Assembly (NCBI GenBank): GCA_025966355.1
Contig: JAICWZ010000052.1
Coordinates: forward strand, 1 to 8,895
Length of the DNA: 8,895 nucleotides
Direction of reading: 5' to 3'
Source of the DNA: Thermomicrobiaceae bacterium
GTDB lineage: Bacteria > Chloroflexota > Chloroflexia > Thermomicrobiales > Thermomicrobiaceae
This document shows positions 1-6,290 of the stretch, one piece after another (within the stretch, counting starts at the first letter, position 1; each line of letters opens with the position of its first letter). The translations under genes and the position numbers were made by a program. Under the pieces are notes generated by a model. It had not been told where the DNA came from. It worked only from the letters and a program-made list of their open reading frames with translations, and did not search any database.

Positions 1-172
1 GATCCTGCTGAGCGGCCATCATGCACGAATCGAGAACTGGCGGCGCGAGGAATCGCTGCGACGGACGTGTGAGCGACGGCCGGATCTGCTCGATCATGCC
101 AATCTGACAGGCACCGAGCGAGAACGCATCGAACGCTGGCGCGAAACCGGCGTAGATGAGGGTGGACGCTAG
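1..172 (+). CDS. trmD: tRNA (guanine-N1-)-methyltransferase TrmD, 3' end only
   Basis: This is the C-terminal 56 codons of an open frame that enters from the left edge (codons in phase with base 2) and stops at TAG 170-172. The translated end contains [15 protein letters not shown], then [13 protein letters not shown]. That is the hallmark C-terminal signature of TrmD (LLSG-H-x-x-I-x-x-WR, then L-x-x-T-x-x-RRPDLL). TrmD methylates N1 of G37 next to the anticodon of tRNAs, using S-adenosylmethionine, and so prevents +1 frameshifting. The SAM-binding trefoil knot lies upstream of the window and cannot be checked here. The fragment ends in a charged helix (TERERIERW) and a short VDEGGR tail. The next gene starts 2 bases after the stop, so the two are probably cotranscribed. 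Family assignment is firm; intactness of the whole gene is unknown. Confidence 0.93.
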   Translation, partial: ILLSGHHARIENWRREESLRRTCERRPDLLDHANLTGTERERIERWRETGVDEGGR

Positions 173-174
173 CC

Positions 175-432
175 GTGGCGCTTGAACCGGGTGGCCTGAT
201 CGCCTGGGTGATCCTCGGTCTCCTGGCCGGCTGGATTGCCGGGAAGCTGACGAAAGGACACGGCTTTGGCTGCATCGGTAATGTCGCTATCGGTCTCGTC
301 GGTGCGGTCATCGGCGGCTTTATTTTCAGCACGCTCGGCATCCATGGGCTGGCCGGATTCTGGGGCAGCCTGATCATCGCGGTCGTCGGAGCCGCGGTCC
401 TTCTCGTCGTCGTCAATATGATCACGGACTGA
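175..432 (+). CDS. GlsB/YeaQ/YmgE-family (transglycosylase-associated type) small membrane protein
   Basis: An 85-residue, very hydrophobic protein with three predicted transmembrane segments (about residues 7-23, 33-53 and 61-83). It is rich in glycine, with small-residue packing patterns (GLLAGWIAGK, GLVGAVIGG, FSTLGI, then AVVGAAVLL). Length, topology and the G-rich pattern match the GlsB/YeaQ/YmgE family, historically called transglycosylase-associated proteins. Members are small inner-membrane proteins often linked to general stress response; the molecular activity is not established. The start is GTG 175, two bases after the trmD stop. A purine-rich GAGGGTGG at 158-165 lies 9 bases upstream, inside the trmD coding end, which supports this start and translational coupling. 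The next gene begins 8 bases after the TGA. Family call is strong; function is open. Confidence 0.9.
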   Translation: MALEPGGLIAWVILGLLAGWIAGKLTKGHGFGCIGNVAIGLVGAVIGGFIFSTLGIHGLAGFWGSLIIAVVGAAVLLVVVNMITD

Positions 433-440
433 GTTTCTGC

Positions 441-1178
441 ATGCCCGATCCCGACGAACAACACGACCCGATCATCTCGCTCGTCGATGTACGCAAGGCG
501 TATCAGGCCGGACGGCGCCAGGTTCAGGCGCTCGGCGGCATTGATCTCAGCATCGAGCGCGGCGAATGGGTTGCCATTCTCGGGCCATCCGGCTGCGGCA
601 AATCGACACTGCTCAACCTGCTGAGCGGCATCGACCGGGCGTCGTCAGGTGAAGTGAACGTGCTCGGCCGCGATCTGACGGCGATGAGCGAGGAGCGCAT
701 CGCCCGCTGGCGTGGCCGTTCAATCGGAATCGTCTTCCAGTTCTTTCAGCTGATGCCGACGCTGACCGCGCTCGAAAACGTCATGCTCCCGATGCAAATC
801 AACGCGCGCGGTTCGCGCGGTTCGCGAGCACACGCGCTGCTTGAACGGGTTGGGATCGCCGATCTGGGTGGCAATTTTCCGAACGAACTCTCGGGCGGCG
901 AGCAACAGCGCGTCGCGATCGCGCGGGCGCTCGCCAACGACCCGCCGATCTTGCTGGCCGACGAACCGACCGGCAACCTCGACAGCGCATCCGGCCAATT
1001 GGTGCTGCGACTCCTTGAAGAGACCTGGCGCGAAGGCACGACGCTCATTCTAGTGACCCACGATGTCAATGTCGCGACCTACGCCTCCCGCGTCATCACC
1101 ATGCGCGACGGAGCGATCGTCGAGGATGCCCGGTCCGAACGCCGCTCGATCAACGCCATCGCCGCCAACGGCTCCTAA
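441..1178 (+). CDS. ABC transporter ATP-binding protein, MacB/LolD type
   Basis: A 245-residue cytoplasmic nucleotide-binding subunit with every ABC ATPase motif intact. These are Walker [10 protein letters not shown] (48-56), Q-loop glutamine Q100 in [17 protein letters not shown], signature LSGGEQQR (150-157), Walker B ILLADE (170-175) followed by the D-loop NLD, and switch histidine H207 in LVTHD. The [19 protein letters not shown] stretch and [10 protein letters not shown] are characteristic of the MacB/LolD/FtsE-like group, which works with FtsX-fold permeases rather than classical transporters. It should hydrolyse ATP to drive the permease encoded at 1258-3600. The start ATG 441 has only a weak upstream Shine-Dalgarno-like TGAG (430-433). 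It lies 8 bases after the preceding stop, which suggests coupling. A 79-base gap separates it from the permease gene, longer than the other gaps in this run. Substrate cannot be told from the sequence. Confidence 0.95.
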   Translation: MPDPDEQHDPIISLVDVRKAYQAGRRQVQALGGIDLSIERGEWVAILGPSGCGKSTLLNLLSGIDRASSGEVNVLGRDLTAMSEERIARWRGRSIGIVFQFFQLMPTLTALENVMLPMQINARGSRGSRAHALLERVGIADLGGNFPNELSGGEQQRVAIARALANDPPILLADEPTGNLDSASGQLVLRLLEETWREGTTLILVTHDVNVATYASRVITMRDGAIVEDARSERRSINAIAANGS

Positions 1179-1246
1179 CGCGCTCCAACCGGTATGACAT
1201 ACTTTCCCTCGGCTGGCCGCGAATATCCGGTGATCTCAAGCGTTCG

Positions 1247-1252
1247 TGAGGA
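1247..1252 (+). promoter_or_regulatory. Ribosome binding site that decides the permease start
   Basis: TGAGGA at 1247-1252 lies 5 bases before ATG 1258. An in-frame GTG at 1246 would overlap this site and has no comparable purine run before it. A start at 1258 also gives MDLFLRKNLRDIERRPLR, the usual short basic amphipathic N-terminus before the first membrane segment of MacB-type permeases. I therefore place the start at ATG 1258. Confidence 0.7.
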
Positions 1253-1257
1253 CATCG

Positions 1258-3600
1258 ATGGATCTCTTTCTCCGCAAGAATCTGCGCGACATCGAGCGCC
1301 GGCCGCTCCGAACGCTGCTGACCGTCGCTGGCATCTTGCTCGGTGTAGCGGGCGTCGTTGCCATTTCCTTCACGGGGCGCAATCTCGCCGAGGCGCAGCG
1401 CCAAACCTATGCCGGAACGCGCCAACCCGACCTGACCGCCTTCGTCTCGAACCTCTCGCCGACGCTGGTCGGTCTGATCGAGCGCCGCGACAACGTCGCC
1501 GTCGCCGACACGCGTTCGGTGCAGTTCACGCGCGCTTCATCCGGCAGCGACTGGGTGTCGACGCAGCTCATCGGCATTTCTGACTTCACCGACGAAAAGC
1601 TCTCAACGCTCGATCTGGTCTCCGGGCGCTATCCCGGCCGCGGTGAGGTCGTCTTCGATATCACGGCCACCAAGCTGCTCAATCTGAAAATCGGCGATCT
1701 AGTGGCGCTGCAGCCGAACGCCGGCGCCACGATCTCCTACGCGACGATCAGCGGCTTCGTGCGCGCACCCGCGACGATCGATGCCTCAATCCTGAATCAG
1801 GCGACCGCCTTCGCACCCGATCATGATGTGCTTCGCATCGTCGGGCAGCAATACGACAACTACTTGATGCTGAAAGTCAATGAGCCGCAGCGGGCCAGCC
1901 AGACGGCCGATGAGATCGGCGGCTTCTTGAGCAAACGAGGCATCTCGCACGGGTCGTTCACGGTGCGCGACCCCAACTCGTTCACCGGCAGCAGTGAACT
2001 GCAAACGCTCTTGCTACTCCTGCGTGTCTTCTCCTACGTCGGCGCCGCGCTAAGCAGTTTTCTGGTCGCCAATACGATCGCCGCCGTCATGATCGAGGAG
2101 ACGCGCCAGATCGGCATTATCAAGGCGCTCGGCGGTACCCGCTGGACAACGATGCGTACGTATCTCACCTTCGCGAGCATCATCGGATTGTCGGGTGGGA
2201 TCGTCGGTTGGGCGGCCGGGCTGGTCGGCGGCCAGATGCTGTCGAAGTATCTGGCCGGACTCTCGGGACTGGTGCTGCCGCCGTTCAGTCTTTCGGTTCA
2301 CGAACTGCTGCTGGCGGTCGCGGTCGGACTGGGCGTAACGCTCAGCTCAGCCGCCATCCCGGCCTGGTTCTCGGCGCAGCGTCGCGTCGCGCAGCTGATG
2401 GCGAGCGTCGGGGTCACATCGGATTTTCATCGTGGACTGGTGCAACGCGTCACATCTCGCCTCAGTCGTCTCTCCGCCATGACGGTCATCGGGATCCGCA
2501 ATCTCGTGCGCCGGCCGGTGCGCGCCTGGATCACCCTGGCGCTTGTCGCGGTCGCCGTTGCGACGTTTCTGGCGACGCAAGCGGTCAGCAATTCGGTCAA
2601 CGATACGGTCGATCATCTCTACGCGCTCTACGGAGCCGACGGCTGGCTCTACTTCAATCAGTATCTCGATCTCGATTTCGACCGTGTGATCGATCAGCAG
2701 CCGAACGTGGTTGCCGCCGAACCGTGGGGCAACACCGGCGGCTCGCTCGGCAGCGTGCGGACTGATGTTTGGGGGATGCCGGCGGATACGTCGATCTACA
2801 CACCGCGCGTCATCGCCGGCAGCTGGCTTACGCAAGCCAACCCATACTCGGTCGTACTGACCAGCAACCTCGCCAGCCGCATCGATGCGCATGTCGGGGA
2901 CATTCGCACCCTCGATGTTTCCGGGACATCGACACTCGTGCAGGTAACCGGTATCGTGAACGACGCGAGCACCTATCTCGGTGCGACGACGACGGGGAAA
3001 CTCTTTATGCGGATCGAAGACCTGCAAACGATCGCCGGTGTCGGGGGGCAAGCGAGCCTGTTCGCGTTGAAGCTGCAATCGTCCCAACCGCACCAGGTCG
3101 ATATCGAGCTCGACCAGCTGGAAGCGCATTTCAAACAATATGGTCCGCAGACGCTCGCGACCTATAAGGACCAGCAGAGCTCGCGTCAGGCGATCGATAT
3201 TTTGACGCTCATGCTAAACGCCATGGTGGTCATTATCGGCGTCGTAGGGCTTGCCGGGATTACCAATACCTTGATCATTAACTTGACCGAACGACGTCGA
3301 GAGTTTGGCATTTTGCGCGCTCTGGGAGCGACGGCGACGCACCTCATCCGGTTGGTGATGGCCGAAGCGCTCGGCATCGCCTTTGCCGGCTGCGTCGCGG
3401 GCATCGCCATCGGTTATCCGCTCGCCCGCTACCTTGTCCACTTGACCGGCACACAGCTCTTCGCGCTCGACTTCAGCCTCAGCCTGCAGACGATCGGCGC
3501 GACGGTCCTTGTCGCGCTCGCCGCGACCGCGGCCATCAGCACCGGACCAGGACTGATCGCGGCGCGCATCCGGCCGATCACCGTGCTGCGCTATGAGTAG
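1258..3600 (+). CDS. ABC transporter permease with two tandem MacB/FtsX units
   Basis: A 780-residue integral membrane protein built from two similar halves. Each half has a basic RRP(L/V)R motif before a membrane segment (TM1 about 18-38, TM5 about 422-445), then a large soluble extracytoplasmic MacB_PCD-like domain (about 40-250 and 446-645). Each half ends in an FtsX-type three-helix bundle (TM2-4 about 255-279, 303-325, 349-370; TM6-8 about 652-674, 700-722, 745-768). The conserved FtsX cytoplasmic loop appears twice, as IGIIKALGGT (285-294) and FGILRALGAT (683-692), 398 residues apart. MacB itself has a single such unit, so this is the double-length FtsX permease type, able to act as a two-in-one pair. 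Partners are the ATPase upstream and the adaptor, whose ATG overlaps this stop (ATGAGTAG, 3593-3600). Likely role: export or mechanotransmission at the cytoplasmic membrane. Substrate unknown. Confidence 0.93.
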   Translation: MDLFLRKNLRDIERRPLRTLLTVAGILLGVAGVVAISFTGRNLAEAQRQTYAGTRQPDLTAFVSNLSPTLVGLIERRDNVAVADTRSVQFTRASSGSDWVSTQLIGISDFTDEKLSTLDLVSGRYPGRGEVVFDITATKLLNLKIGDLVALQPNAGATISYATISGFVRAPATIDASILNQATAFAPDHDVLRIVGQQYDNYLMLKVNEPQRASQTADEIGGFLSKRGISHGSFTVRDPNSFTGSSELQTLLLLLRVFSYVGAALSSFLVANTIAAVMIEETRQIGIIKALGGTRWTTMRTYLTFASIIGLSGGIVGWAAGLVGGQMLSKYLAGLSGLVLPPFSLSVHELLLAVAVGLGVTLSSAAIPAWFSAQRRVAQLMASVGVTSDFHRGLVQRVTSRLSRLSAMTVIGIRNLVRRPVRAWITLALVAVAVATFLATQAVSNSVNDTVDHLYALYGADGWLYFNQYLDLDFDRVIDQQPNVVAAEPWGNTGGSLGSVRTDVWGMPADTSIYTPRVIAGSWLTQANPYSVVLTSNLASRIDAHVGDIRTLDVSGTSTLVQVTGIVNDASTYLGATTTGKLFMRIEDLQTIAGVGGQASLFALKLQSSQPHQVDIELDQLEAHFKQYGPQTLATYKDQQSSRQAIDILTLMLNAMVVIIGVVGLAGITNTLIINLTERRREFGILRALGATATHLIRLVMAEALGIAFAGCVAGIAIGYPLARYLVHLTGTQLFALDFSLSLQTIGATVLVALAATAAISTGPGLIAARIRPITVLRYE

Positions 3601-4585
3601 GCGCCGCTCGGCGCTGGTCGCCGCCATCATCATCGTGCTTATCGCGATCCTGGTCATCGCCTATTTCGTGGTCGGCCACGGCTCCAATGCTCGCACCGCG
3701 ACCGTCACGCGAGGCTCGCTGGAGGCGACAATCGAGACAGTGGGCCAGCTGGAAGCGAAGAATCCGATCGCGGTCCACAGCACGCTCAACGGCACTGTCA
3801 CGCTGGTCGCTGTCAATCCCGGTGATTCCGTCAAGGCCGGTGATGTGCTTGTCCAGCTCGATCGCAAGCCGTACGACGACGCGGTGCAGGCTGCCCAGAA
3901 AGAGCTGGAGAACGCCGAGTCGACCCTCAACCTGGCCCAGCTGCAAGCAGGCACCAATCCGAATGACGAGCAGCGGGCGGCCGTCTTGCGCGCCGCCCAG
4001 AATCTTGAGGCCGCCCGCCAGGAGCTCCAGCGTGCCGAAGACCAGATCGCCGAGACGCTCATCCTCGCGCCGTCGGACGGCACGATCGTCGATGTCAAGA
4101 CCGCGGCCGGTACGCCGATCGGCCAGGGATCGGTCGCCGTTGACATGGCCAACCTGAACGATCTGTCGCTCTCGGTCGACATCGACGAGATCGATATACC
4201 GCATGTCACCAACGGCATGACCGCCACCTTTCGGCTCGATGCGTATCCCGGCACGGAGATCAAGGGAACGCTGACCGACGTTTCCCCAATTGCCAAGACG
4301 AGCGGCGGTACGACGACCTTCCCCGCAACCGTCTCGTTCACGGCGCCTGACGGGCTGATTCTGCGGCCAGGCATGAACGCCAATGTCTCGATCCAGACCG
4401 CCGTTCGCTCCAACGTGCTGCTCATTCCACAAAGCGCGCTTCGCACCGTCGGCAAACGAACGTTCGTCACGGTCGTCCGCGATGGGAAGCAGTCGGAGAA
4501 AGAAATTCAGATCGGCTTGAGCAGCGGCGGTCAGGTTGAGGTCGCGTCGGGTCTGAACGAAGGCGACCGGGTCGTCGTCCATTGA
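3593..4585 (+). CDS. HlyD/MacA-type membrane fusion (periplasmic adaptor) protein
   Basis: A 330-residue adaptor anchored by one N-terminal membrane segment (about 8-28, after the basic MSRRR). Domain order follows the family. First lipoyl half about 52-92 (NGTVTLVAVNPGDSVKAGDVLVQLD region); alpha-helical hairpin about 94-153, turning at AGTNPNDEQ; second lipoyl half about 157-188 with APSDGTIVDV; beta-barrel about 190-265; then a membrane-proximal domain to the end. The hairpin is short, and I do not see the R-x3-L-x6-S/T pattern used by MacA/AcrA-type adaptors to dock TolC. This resembles adaptors of monoderm YknXYZ-like systems. The start ATG overlaps the permease stop by 8 bases and has no clear ribosome binding site, so translation is probably coupled. 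It should complete the complex formed with the ATPase and permease. No outer-membrane factor gene lies in the window. Confidence 0.93.
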   Translation: MSRRRSALVAAIIIVLIAILVIAYFVVGHGSNARTATVTRGSLEATIETVGQLEAKNPIAVHSTLNGTVTLVAVNPGDSVKAGDVLVQLDRKPYDDAVQAAQKELENAESTLNLAQLQAGTNPNDEQRAAVLRAAQNLEAARQELQRAEDQIAETLILAPSDGTIVDVKTAAGTPIGQGSVAVDMANLNDLSLSVDIDEIDIPHVTNGMTATFRLDAYPGTEIKGTLTDVSPIAKTSGGTTTFPATVSFTAPDGLILRPGMNANVSIQTAVRSNVLLIPQSALRTVGKRTFVTVVRDGKQSEKEIQIGLSSGGQVEVASGLNEGDRVVVH

Positions 4586-4742
4586 CGTCGCGGAATAGCG
4601 CCTCTGTCCCGATGACGTGTGAACCAAAAGTACGCGCAACAGTGCATCCGTCTCACATCAACCGGACGAATAACCTAGTGACCACTCGCCAATCGGACCG
4701 TACCCTTCGAGAGGTGGCGTTGTTCCATCAGCCATTTCCTGC

Positions 4743-4748
4743 AAGGAG
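4743..4748 (+). promoter_or_regulatory. Strong ribosome binding site of the winged-helix AAA ATPase gene
   Basis: AAGGAG, a full match to the anti-Shine-Dalgarno core, ends 11 bases before ATG 4760. The in-frame GTG at 4748 is followed directly by TGA, so no longer start is possible. This fixes 4760 as the start. Confidence 0.75.
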
Positions 4749-4759
4749 TGTGACCGCGC

Positions 4760-6037
4760 ATGGCGAGCCTGGCGCAAGGAACCCGAAGTCTCGGCCTCGG
4801 TGAACCGGGAGCAATCGAACAGACCGGCCTGGACTTATCGTTCATCTGCGATCTCACTCTGAAATCGATCTACTTCCAGAGTACGGCGACCGGACAGGCG
4901 ATCTCCGATCAGATCTGTCTCCCCTATTTCAACGTTGTCGAACGGGCGCTCTCTCAGCTCAAGCGCGAAGAGTTCGTCGAGATCAACGGCTCGCTTGGCA
5001 TCGGTGAAATGGCCTACCAGTACGCGCTCACGCCGAAGGGCGTCAGTCGTGCCCACGAGATTCTCGATCGCAATTCGTACGTCGGCCCCGCACCGGTCAC
5101 GCTCGACGCGTTCCGCGACATGGTGCGCCTGCAATCGATCAAAAACACGCGGGTAACGCCCGAGGACGTACGCAAGGCGATGCACCCGCTCGTCATCACG
5201 GACGAAATCCTTGACACGGTTGGGGAAGCGGTCAATACCGGCGGTTCGGTCTTCCTCTTCGGCGATCCGGGCAACGGCAAAACAGTGCTTGCCGAGCGCA
5301 TCACCGATCTGCTCGGAAGCGTCGTACTGATTCCGCACTGCATCCTGGTTGATGGACAGATTATCAAAGTGCTCGACCTGCAGAACCACCAACCGGTCGC
5401 TCCGACGACATCACGCTCCGATCTCGATCGGCGCTGGGTGACGTGTAAGCGGCCGACGGTGATCGTCGGCGGTGAGTTGACGCTACAGAGTCTCGATCTC
5501 GTTTACGATCCGAGTTCTGGAATCTACGAGGCTCCGCTGCAGATGAAGGCGATCAACGGAATGCTGCTCATCGACGACTTCGGCCGGCAGCAGGTTCGCC
5601 CGCGCGATCTGCTCAACCGCTGGATCGTGCCGCTGGAAAAACGCATCGACTTCTTGACGCTCCATACCGGCAAGAAGATCGAGATTCCGTTCGATGAACT
5701 GATCGTCTTCTCGACGAATCTCAAGCCGCAGGATCTGGTCGATGAAGCGTTCCTGCGTCGCATTCAGAGCAAGATCCGCATCAACAACCCGACGATCGAC
5801 CAGTACCGCCAGATCTTTCGCCAGCAGTGCGAACTGCTCGGCGTGCCGTTCGAGCAAGCCGGTCTGGTTCATCTGCTGCGCGAGCATTACGTGAAGCCGA
5901 AGCGCGAACTCCGATCGTGCCACCCGCGCGATATCCTGCGCACGCTCGTTGGCATCGCGCGCTATCTCGGGTCGACTCCATCGTTGTCGCCCGAATTGAT
6001 CGACCGTGCTTGCGCCACCTACTTCGTCGAGTTCTGA
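4760..6037 (+). CDS. AAA+ family ATPase with N-terminal winged-helix-like domain (uncharacterised family)
   Basis: A 425-residue soluble protein. Residues about 25-105 form a predicted winged-helix-like domain: helices around LTLKSIYF, ATGQAISDQI and VVERALSQLKREEFVEI, then a YALTPKGVSRAHEIL wing and helix. A YVGPAPV linker leads to an AAA+ module with Walker A GDPGNGKT (168-175), Walker B MLLIDD (268-273), sensor 1 N320 in VFSTN, candidate arginine fingers R333/R334 in FLRRI, and a sensor-2-like CHPRDIL (387-393, R390). There is no transmembrane segment, protease site or nuclease site. From memory, similar proteins occur in Chloroflexota, Acidobacteria and Myxococcota, sometimes near pilus genes, without established function. 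It is transcribed alone, between the exporter genes and ftsH, with spacers of 174 and 253 bases. It could be an AAA+ remodelling factor or a DNA/protein-sensing regulator; the sequence does not decide. Confidence 0.9.
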   Translation: MASLAQGTRSLGLGEPGAIEQTGLDLSFICDLTLKSIYFQSTATGQAISDQICLPYFNVVERALSQLKREEFVEINGSLGIGEMAYQYALTPKGVSRAHEILDRNSYVGPAPVTLDAFRDMVRLQSIKNTRVTPEDVRKAMHPLVITDEILDTVGEAVNTGGSVFLFGDPGNGKTVLAERITDLLGSVVLIPHCILVDGQIIKVLDLQNHQPVAPTTSRSDLDRRWVTCKRPTVIVGGELTLQSLDLVYDPSSGIYEAPLQMKAINGMLLIDDFGRQQVRPRDLLNRWIVPLEKRIDFLTLHTGKKIEIPFDELIVFSTNLKPQDLVDEAFLRRIQSKIRINNPTIDQYRQIFRQQCELLGVPFEQAGLVHLLREHYVKPKRELRSCHPRDILRTLVGIARYLGSTPSLSPELIDRACATYFVEF

Positions 6038-6139
6038 GCAAACCCTGGAATCTGATGAAAACTTGGTCATGCGCAACCAGTGGCCGATTCAACCGTCTCG
6101 ATTTCGAACGACGCCGGATACGAACTGATCCGCCGGCAA

Positions 6140-6176
6140 CCGGCTGACAGCTCGACAATAAACGAGCATCAGCCGG
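6140..6176 (+). promoter_or_regulatory. Large dyad / hairpin upstream of ftsH
   Basis: CCGGCTGA (6140-6147) pairs perfectly with TCAGCCGG (6169-6176). Inside it, GCTCG (6150-6154) pairs with CGAGC (6163-6167) around the 8-base loop ACAATAAA. Only CA and A are left unpaired between the two stems, giving 13 base pairs in 37 bases. A competing small hairpin, GCCGG-CAA-CCGGC (6132-6144), shares the left arm. There is no T-tract after it, so a classic terminator for the upstream ATPase gene is unlikely. Its position just before a -10-like box suggests an operator or a -35-region control element for ftsH. The dyad is seen directly; its role is inferred. Confidence 0.55.
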
Positions 6177-6185
6177 ATAAGCATG

Positions 6186-6191
6186 TATACT
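6186..6191 (+). promoter_or_regulatory. Candidate -10 box of the ftsH promoter
   Basis: TATACT matches five of six bases of TATAAT, about 100 bases before the ftsH start, in the only AT-leaning part of the spacer. No good -35 lies 17 bases upstream; that position falls within the dyad at 6140-6176. An alternative pairing is TCGACA (6152-6157) with GATAAG (6176-6181) at 18-base spacing. A promoter in this spacer is likely, but the exact boxes are uncertain. Confidence 0.35.
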
Positions 6192-6290
6192 TTCGGCGCG
6201 CGCCAGCAAGGCGAGCGGTATCTATGAGAAAGGTCGCGCGCTGGAACCCGGGACTCGTCCTTCCATCAGCGACCTCAATACGGGGATGTC

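Noticed and set aside
2347..3138. 263-codon open frame on the - strand opposite the permease
   Set aside because: It lies wholly within a recognised permease gene, has no family features and has an Arg-rich composition typical of a mirror frame.
3578..4639. 353-codon open frame on the - strand opposite the adaptor gene
   Set aside because: Its product is rich in Arg and Asp with no recognisable domain or membrane pattern. The + strand frame has full HlyD/MacA architecture. Long antisense frames are common opposite high-GC genes.
4678..4706. Possible promoter GTGACC-N17-TACCCT before the AAA ATPase gene
   Set aside because: The -35 matches four and the -10 only three consensus bases, so it is close to chance in this composition. 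A promoter in 4586-4759 is plausible but not located.
4582..4803. 73-codon open frame on the + strand in the spacer before the AAA ATPase gene
   Set aside because: It starts inside the adaptor stop region and runs over the ribosome binding site and start of the ATPase gene in another frame, with no recognisable content.
6140..6176. Reading the dyad before ftsH as an intrinsic terminator of the AAA ATPase gene
   Set aside because: The stem is followed by ATAAGCATG rather than a T-tract, and it sits about 100 bases past the stop, directly before a -10-like box.
6195..6204. Palindrome GGCGCGCGCC in the ftsH leader
   Set aside because: A simple GC alternation expected by chance in high-GC DNA, with no loop and no partner element.
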